A DNA stretch of 64,000 nt from Enemella dayhoffiae (lineage in GTDB: Bacteria > Actinomycetota > Actinomycetes > Propionibacteriales > Propionibacteriaceae). The DNA is taken from the NCBI RefSeq assembly GCF_002250625.1, contig NZ_NMVQ01000046.1, positions 1 through 64,000 on the forward strand. The letters are read 5' to 3'. The notes under the pieces are model-generated. The model made no database searches. It saw only the letters and a list, made by a program, of their open reading frames with translations, and was not told where the DNA came from. Positions within the stretch are counted from its first letter, which is position 1; every line of letters begins with the position of its first letter. Shown here piece by piece: positions 60,089 to 64,000 of the stretch. The position numbers and the translations under genes are program-made.

Positions 60089-61192
60089 TCAGTCCCGGCC
60101 CGCCAGGTTCAGCCCGCTGTCCCCGTCGAAGAAGTGCAGCTCATCCGCGAGCGGGCGTACGTGCAGCACGTCACCGATCTGCGGGCGGGTCCGCTTGTCC
60201 AGCCGGACGGTGATCCGGTCCTGGCGGACGGAGGCCGCCTCGTCCTGGGTGATCCGCGGGGTGGCGTACACGAAGAACTCCGAACCCAGCGCCTCCACCA
60301 GGTCGACCTGCAGGGCGATCGCGTCGGGTTCGGTCTCACCCACCAGCTGCCACGATTCCGGGCGTACGCCGAAGGTCACCGTCGCCGCGTGGGCGCGGGC
60401 GGGCAGCGCAAACCGATGCCTGCCGAGGATTGCTGCTCCCTCGCGCACCTCGAGTCCGTCGATCAGGGTGATCGCCGGTGAACCGATGAAGCCGGCCACG
60501 AACGTGTTGCGGGGCTGGTTGTAGAGCTCCTCGGGCGAGGCGACCTGCTGCAGCCGGCCGTCCAGCAGCACGGCGACTCGGTCGCCCATCGTCATCGCCT
60601 CGGTCTGGTCGTGGGTGACGTACACCGTGGTGATGCCGAGGCGGCGCTGCAGGGCGGCGATCTCGGAGCGGGTGGAAACCCGAAGTTTCGCGTCCAGGTT
60701 GGAAAGCGGCTCGTCCATGCAGAACACCGCCGGCTGGCGGACGATCGCCCGGCCCATCGCCACCCGCTGCCGCTGGCCGCCGGACATCTTGCCCGGCTTG
60801 CGATCCAGCAACTCCTGCAGCTGCAGGATCTTCGCCGCCTCGTCGACCCGTTGGGTGATCTCCCTGCGCGACAACTTGTGGTTCTCCAGCGCGAACGCCA
60901 TGTTCTGCCGGGCCGTCATGTTCGGATAGAGCGCATAGGACTGGAACACCATCGCCACGTCGCGGTCGCGGGGGCGTACGCCGGTCACGTCCTTGCCGTC
61001 GATCCGGATGTGCCCCTCATCGGTGGGCTCCAGCCCGGCCAGCATCCGTAGGCTGGTGGACTTGCCGCAGCCCGAGGGTCCCACCAGGACAAGGAATTCG
61101 CCGTCGGTGATCTCCAGGTCGAGAGCGTCCACGGCGGGACGGCTGCCGGCCTCGAAGATGCGTGAGGCCTGATCGAAACTGACCGTTGCCAT
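60089..61192 (-). CDS. ugpC: Sugar/glycerol-phosphate ABC transporter ATP-binding protein (UgpC/MsmK type)
   Basis: 367 residues from ATG 61192. Walker A GPSGCGKST, Q-loop VFQSYALYPNMT, signature MSGGQRQRVAMGRAI, Walker B CMDEPLSNLD and switch His THDQTEAM are intact. A C-terminal TOBE/MalK regulatory domain follows (VTFGVRPESWQLV, DVLHVRP). It energises the permeases further upstream. The gap to the binding-protein gene (61193-61286) holds no gene. Confidence 0.92.
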   Translation of the reverse strand: MATVSFDQASRIFEAGSRPAVDALDLEITDGEFLVLVGPSGCGKSTSLRMLAGLEPTDEGHIRIDGKDVTGVRPRDRDVAMVFQSYALYPNMTARQNMAFALENHKLSRREITQRVDEAAKILQLQELLDRKPGKMSGGQRQRVAMGRAIVRQPAVFCMDEPLSNLDAKLRVSTRSEIAALQRRLGITTVYVTHDQTEAMTMGDRVAVLLDGRLQQVASPEELYNQPRNTFVAGFIGSPAITLIDGLEVREGAAILGRHRFALPARAHAATVTFGVRPESWQLVGETEPDAIALQVDLVEALGSEFFVYATPRITQDEAASVRQDRITVRLDKRTRPQIGDVLHVRPLADELHFFDGDSGLNLAGRD

Positions 61193-61286
61193 GGTGGGTC
61201 CTTCGTTGTCCGTGTGAGCTGGGCCGGTGGCCCGTGGCCGCCGGCGGGTGTCCGCCCGGGGCAGGAGTGGGCCCCGGGCGTACCGG

Positions 61287-62579
61287 TCAGAGCTTCGGCT
61301 TGATGTCGCGCTCGTAGGTCTTCCTGGAGTCCTCGTCCAGCTGGGCGAAGACGGCGGCGACGTCCTGGCCGCCGGTGGTGATCTTGTCCAGACCCTCACC
61401 GATTCGACGACCGCCACCCGGAACGAACACCCGGGCGTAGTCCTGCGGCCCGGTGTTCTCCTGCAGCTGCTTGATGGCGGTCATCGCCCGGGGCTCGCCC
61501 TGCAGGTATTTCTGCTCCGAGGGGTCCTGCATCGCCGACTTGCGCACCGGCATGTACCCGGTGGCCTGGGTGAAGGTGGCGGTGTTCTGGGCGTTGGTGA
61601 TGAAGTCGATGAACTTCACGGCCAGCTTCTTGCGCTCGTCGGAGATGTTCGCAGGCACGGCCAAGCCGGCACCACCGGTCGGACAGCCCGGCTTCGGGCC
61701 GGGCAGATAGGCGGTGCCGAAGTTCACCTTGGCCTGCTTGATCAGGCCGCCGAGCGAGCCGGTCGACTCGAGCAGGGCGGCGGACAGGCCGGTGCCGAAC
61801 TCGTTCGTCGGGTCCTTGGTCACCTTGATCTTGTTCGCCTTGGACATCGAGGCGAGGAACTTGCCGGCCTCCAGCGACTGCGGGGAGCTGAACTTCATGT
61901 CCCACTTGTCGGAGTACTTTCCGCCGAAGGTCCAGATCATCCCCTGGAAGTACCAGTCCAGGTAGTTGGTGCCGTTGGACACCGTCAGCGGGGCGACGTT
62001 GCCGTTGGCCTGCTGCAGCTTGCTGGCGAACTGGTCGAACTCCTGCCAGGTGGTCGGTCCGCGGTCCTCCAGCCCGGCCTTCGCCCACATGTCCTTGTTG
62101 TAGTAGAAGAGGCAGGTCGAGCGGGCGTACGGCATCGCATAGTGCTTGCCGTTGAACGTGTAGTCCTCGCGCAGGGTGTCGATGTAGTCGTCGGCTTTCA
62201 CCCCGACCTGGCTCCACAGCTCATCGAGCGGGGTGATCGCCTTGTTCAGCGCGAAGTTGAACCAGGTCACGTCGGAGGCGACGAGCACGTCGGGCAGGTC
62301 GCCGCCGGTGAGCGCGGCGTTGAACTTCTGGGCGACCTCTTCGTAGTTGGCGCCGGCGTCGACCAGCTCCACCTTGGTGCCGGGGTTGGCGGCGACGAAG
62401 GCGTCGATCAGCTTCTGCTCGATCTCCTTCGACTTGCCCGGGTGGTTGGACCAGAACTTGATCACCCCCTCCTCGCCCTTCTGGACGGGAGCCGAACCGG
62501 TGCCGGCGCAGGAGGTGAGGGTGGTGGCGGCGGCGACGCCACCGGCCAGGGTGAGGAAGTTTCGGCGGTTGATCTGCAT
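61287..62579 (-). CDS. ugpB: Extracellular solute-binding protein (UgpB-like)
   Basis: 430 residues. A twin-arginine motif (NRRNFLTLAGG) and lipobox TSCAG at the N-terminus predict a Tat-exported lipoprotein. SBP family 1 blocks: IKFWSNHPGKSKEIEQKLIDAFVAANPGTKVE, GGDLPDVLVASDVTWFNFALN, YNKDMWAKAGL, TWQEFDQFASKLQ and GMIWTFGGKYSD. The closest overall pattern is the glycerol-3-phosphate binder UgpB, supported by glpK in the same window, but other sugar phosphates are possible. Confidence 0.88.
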   Translation of the reverse strand: MQINRRNFLTLAGGVAAATTLTSCAGTGSAPVQKGEEGVIKFWSNHPGKSKEIEQKLIDAFVAANPGTKVELVDAGANYEEVAQKFNAALTGGDLPDVLVASDVTWFNFALNKAITPLDELWSQVGVKADDYIDTLREDYTFNGKHYAMPYARSTCLFYYNKDMWAKAGLEDRGPTTWQEFDQFASKLQQANGNVAPLTVSNGTNYLDWYFQGMIWTFGGKYSDKWDMKFSSPQSLEAGKFLASMSKANKIKVTKDPTNEFGTGLSAALLESTGSLGGLIKQAKVNFGTAYLPGPKPGCPTGGAGLAVPANISDERKKLAVKFIDFITNAQNTATFTQATGYMPVRKSAMQDPSEQKYLQGEPRAMTAIKQLQENTGPQDYARVFVPGGGRRIGEGLDKITTGGQDVAAVFAQLDEDSRKTYERDIKPKL

Positions 62580-62627
62580 GGTTCTCCTTGTGGTGCGGGG
62601 ATCGGGGACGGTTGAAGTCGTGTGCGG

Positions 62628-63473
62628 TCAGCCCTTGACCGCGCCGGCGGTGAGGCCCTTGATCATCTGTTTCTGCAGCACCAGGAAGATGACCAGGATC
62701 GGCAGCATGGTGAGCACGGTGCCGGCCATCACCGGGCCCCAGTTGGTCAGGCCCTCGTTGTTCTGCAGCAGGGTCAACCCGACCGGCAGCGGGGCGACCT
62801 TGTCGTTGTTGGCCATCAGGAACGGCCACAGGTATTCGTTCCACTCGTTGACGATGGTGATCAGCGTGAACGCGATCAGGGTGGGCCACGACATCGGCAG
62901 CACGACCCGGAACAGCAGCTTGAGCGGACCGGCGCCGTCCATCCGCGCCGCCTCGATGATTTCGGTGGGCAGTGAGCCGAAGTGGTTGCGCAGCAGGAAG
63001 GTGCCGAAGGCCACCCCGGCCAGCGGGATGATGATCCCCTGGAAGGTGTTGCGCCAGCCGAGCTGGGCGACCAGGGCGTAGTTGGAGATCACCGTGATCT
63101 GGTTGGGCACCATCAGCGCCGAGATCACCACGATGAAGAGCAGGTTGCGCCCGGGGAAGCGCAGGAAGGACAGGGCGTACGCCGACATCACCCCGAGCGT
63201 CACCTTGGCGATCGTCAGCGCGGTGGTGATCACGATCGAGTTGACCAGGTAGTTGAGGAAGGGCACCTCGGTCATCACCGTCACAAAATTCGCACCGGTG
63301 AAAGGATTCGGCAGCCACGTCACCGGCTGGGCATAGATGTCGGGCCGCTCCTTGAGCGAGGTGATCACGATGAAATAGATCGGCACCAGGATCATCAGCA
63401 CCGTGACCAGCAGTCCGAGATAGCCGAGGGTACGCCCCAGCGTGCCGCGGCGGGTCGAGGAGTTCTCCGCCAT
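62628..63473 (-). CDS. ugpE: Carbohydrate ABC transporter permease (UgpE-like)
   Basis: 281 residues with six transmembrane segments and the EAA loop ATEIIEAARMDGAGPLKLLFRVVLPMSWP-like sequence PTEIIEAARMDGAGPLKLLF. A basic N-terminus precedes the first helix. It pairs with the UgpA-like permease; its ATG lies one base after the upstream stop. The C-terminal KGLTAGAVKG ending is typical of the family. Confidence 0.92.
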   Translation of the reverse strand: MAENSSTRRGTLGRTLGYLGLLVTVLMILVPIYFIVITSLKERPDIYAQPVTWLPNPFTGANFVTVMTEVPFLNYLVNSIVITTALTIAKVTLGVMSAYALSFLRFPGRNLLFIVVISALMVPNQITVISNYALVAQLGWRNTFQGIIIPLAGVAFGTFLLRNHFGSLPTEIIEAARMDGAGPLKLLFRVVLPMSWPTLIAFTLITIVNEWNEYLWPFLMANNDKVAPLPVGLTLLQNNEGLTNWGPVMAGTVLTMLPILVIFLVLQKQMIKGLTAGAVKG

Positions 63474-63474
63474 C

Positions 63475-64000
63475 TCAGTCCTGCCTGTCCTGCAGCCGCA
63501 CCTGGATCAGCGTGATCATCAGCAGGATCAGGAACATGATGGTGGCTACCGTGGCCCCGTAGCCGGCGCGGGTGTTGACGAAGGTCTCCTGATAGACCTG
63601 ATAGACCATCGTCGTGGTGCCGGTGCCGTAGGGGCCGCCGCGGGTCATCACGTTGATGATGTCGAACACCTGCATGGAATTCAGCAGCACGGTGACCGAC
63701 AGGAAGAAGGTGGTCGGCCGCAGCTGCGGAAAGACGACCCGCCAGAATCTGCGCCACGGTGAGGTTCCGTCGATCTCGGCGGCCTCGTCCAGCTCGGAGC
63801 GCCGGGCCTGCAGCGCGGCCAGATAGATCACGAAGACGTAGCCGACGGTCTTCCAGATGTAGGTCGCGGTGACCATGAACAGGGCCCAACCGGCGTTCTG
63901 GTAGAAGTCCGGCGGGGTCAGCCCGACGCGGCGCAGCAGGTCCTGGATCAGCCCGAACGACGGGTCGAAGACGAACTGGAAGGCGACCCCGATCGCGGCC
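63475..64000 (-). CDS. ugpA: Sugar ABC transporter permease (UgpA-like), 5' end beyond the window
   Basis: The reading frame is open to the right edge, so the N-terminal part is missing; 174 codons are visible. Transmembrane segments and the EAA loop RSELDEAAEIDGTSPWRRFWRVVFPQLRP-type block SELDEAAEIDGTSPWRRF identify a binding-protein-dependent permease. An internal ATG at 63876 is not the true start because conserved sequence (FDPSFGLIQDLLRRVG) precedes it. It is upstream of ugpE with a 1-bp gap, giving the order ugpA-ugpE-ugpB-ugpC. Confidence 0.9.
   Translation of the reverse strand, partial: AAIGVAFQFVFDPSFGLIQDLLRRVGLTPPDFYQNAGWALFMVTATYIWKTVGYVFVIYLAALQARRSELDEAAEIDGTSPWRRFWRVVFPQLRPTTFFLSVTVLLNSMQVFDIINVMTRGGPYGTGTTTMVYQVYQETFVNTRAGYGATVATIMFLILLMITLIQVRLQDRQD

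Overview
The window looks like chromosome of a high-GC actinobacterium. It encodes inositol-3-phosphate synthase, hrcA with an actinobacterial CIRCE operator, DUF3097, DUF5709, a F420/FMN-type split-barrel protein, a dnaJ2-type chaperone and an NrtR-controlled NAD pathway. Many genes appear to be leaderless. The gene order lepA-hemW-DUF3097-hrcA-dnaJ-rsmE-phoH-ybeY-CNNM/CBS-era-recO-zur-glyS follows the conserved actinobacterial backbone. The phosphoketolase, L-lactate utilisation genes and Propionibacteriales-like gene content suggest a Propionibacteriaceae-type organism; that placement is inference.

Layout. 1-6.7 kb: secreted lipoprotein, rhomboid protease, hemerythrin-like protein, lepA (with an in-frame palindromic insertion), a nucleosidase, a decayed CPBP protease and ino1. 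6.8-16.8 kb: hemW, DUF3097, a LacI regulator, an IMPase-like phosphatase, an MBL hydrolase, hrcA-dnaJ-rsmE, a lipoprotein and tgt. 16.8-21.5 kb: alpha/beta hydrolase divergent from tetR-nucleoside hydrolase around two operators, then a queuosine-precursor transporter, DUF5709, a PPOX protein and an unknown small gene. 21.5-25.4 kb: phoH-ybeY-CNNM-era, where phoH seems to start at AUC. 25.4-45.4 kb: an accessory block between era and recO with a wrecked surface-protein gene, phoD, argG, a 128-bp symmetrical repeat array, an lldP-lutABC operon with its divergent GntR regulator, leuA with a leader-peptide attenuator, glpK, uppS and phosphoketolase. 45.5-50 kb: recO, an M1 peptidase and a DUF4139 protein. 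50-54.4 kb: nadA-nadB-nadC divergent from nrtR. 54.4-57.5 kb: znuA-znuC-znuB-zur with a candidate Zur box. 57.5-64 kb: an ABM-domain protein, glyS, a lipoprotein and a ugp-type ABC transporter running off the right edge.

How the genes work together. Three metabolic modules carry their own visible control: NAD synthesis (nadABC/nrtR with two operator copies), zinc uptake (znuACB/zur) and lactate oxidation (lldP-lutABC with a TGGTC-N-GACCA operator). Leucine synthesis is probably controlled by ribosome-mediated attenuation. tgt plus the YhhQ-type transporter suggests queuosine made by salvage. glpK plus a ugp-like importer points to use of glycerol and glycerol phosphate. Two surface or membrane genes (CPBP protease, prealbumin-like adhesin) are multiply frameshifted.

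No prophage, transposase, CRISPR array, rRNA or tRNA was recognised. The most interesting signals are non-genic or sub-genic: a highly iterated palindrome GGCGTACGCC, the 19-bp-period mirrored array at 31123-31250, the palindrome inside lepA, a shared C-terminal GGLASTGS tail on two unrelated proteins, the AUC start of phoH, and widespread leaderless promoters.
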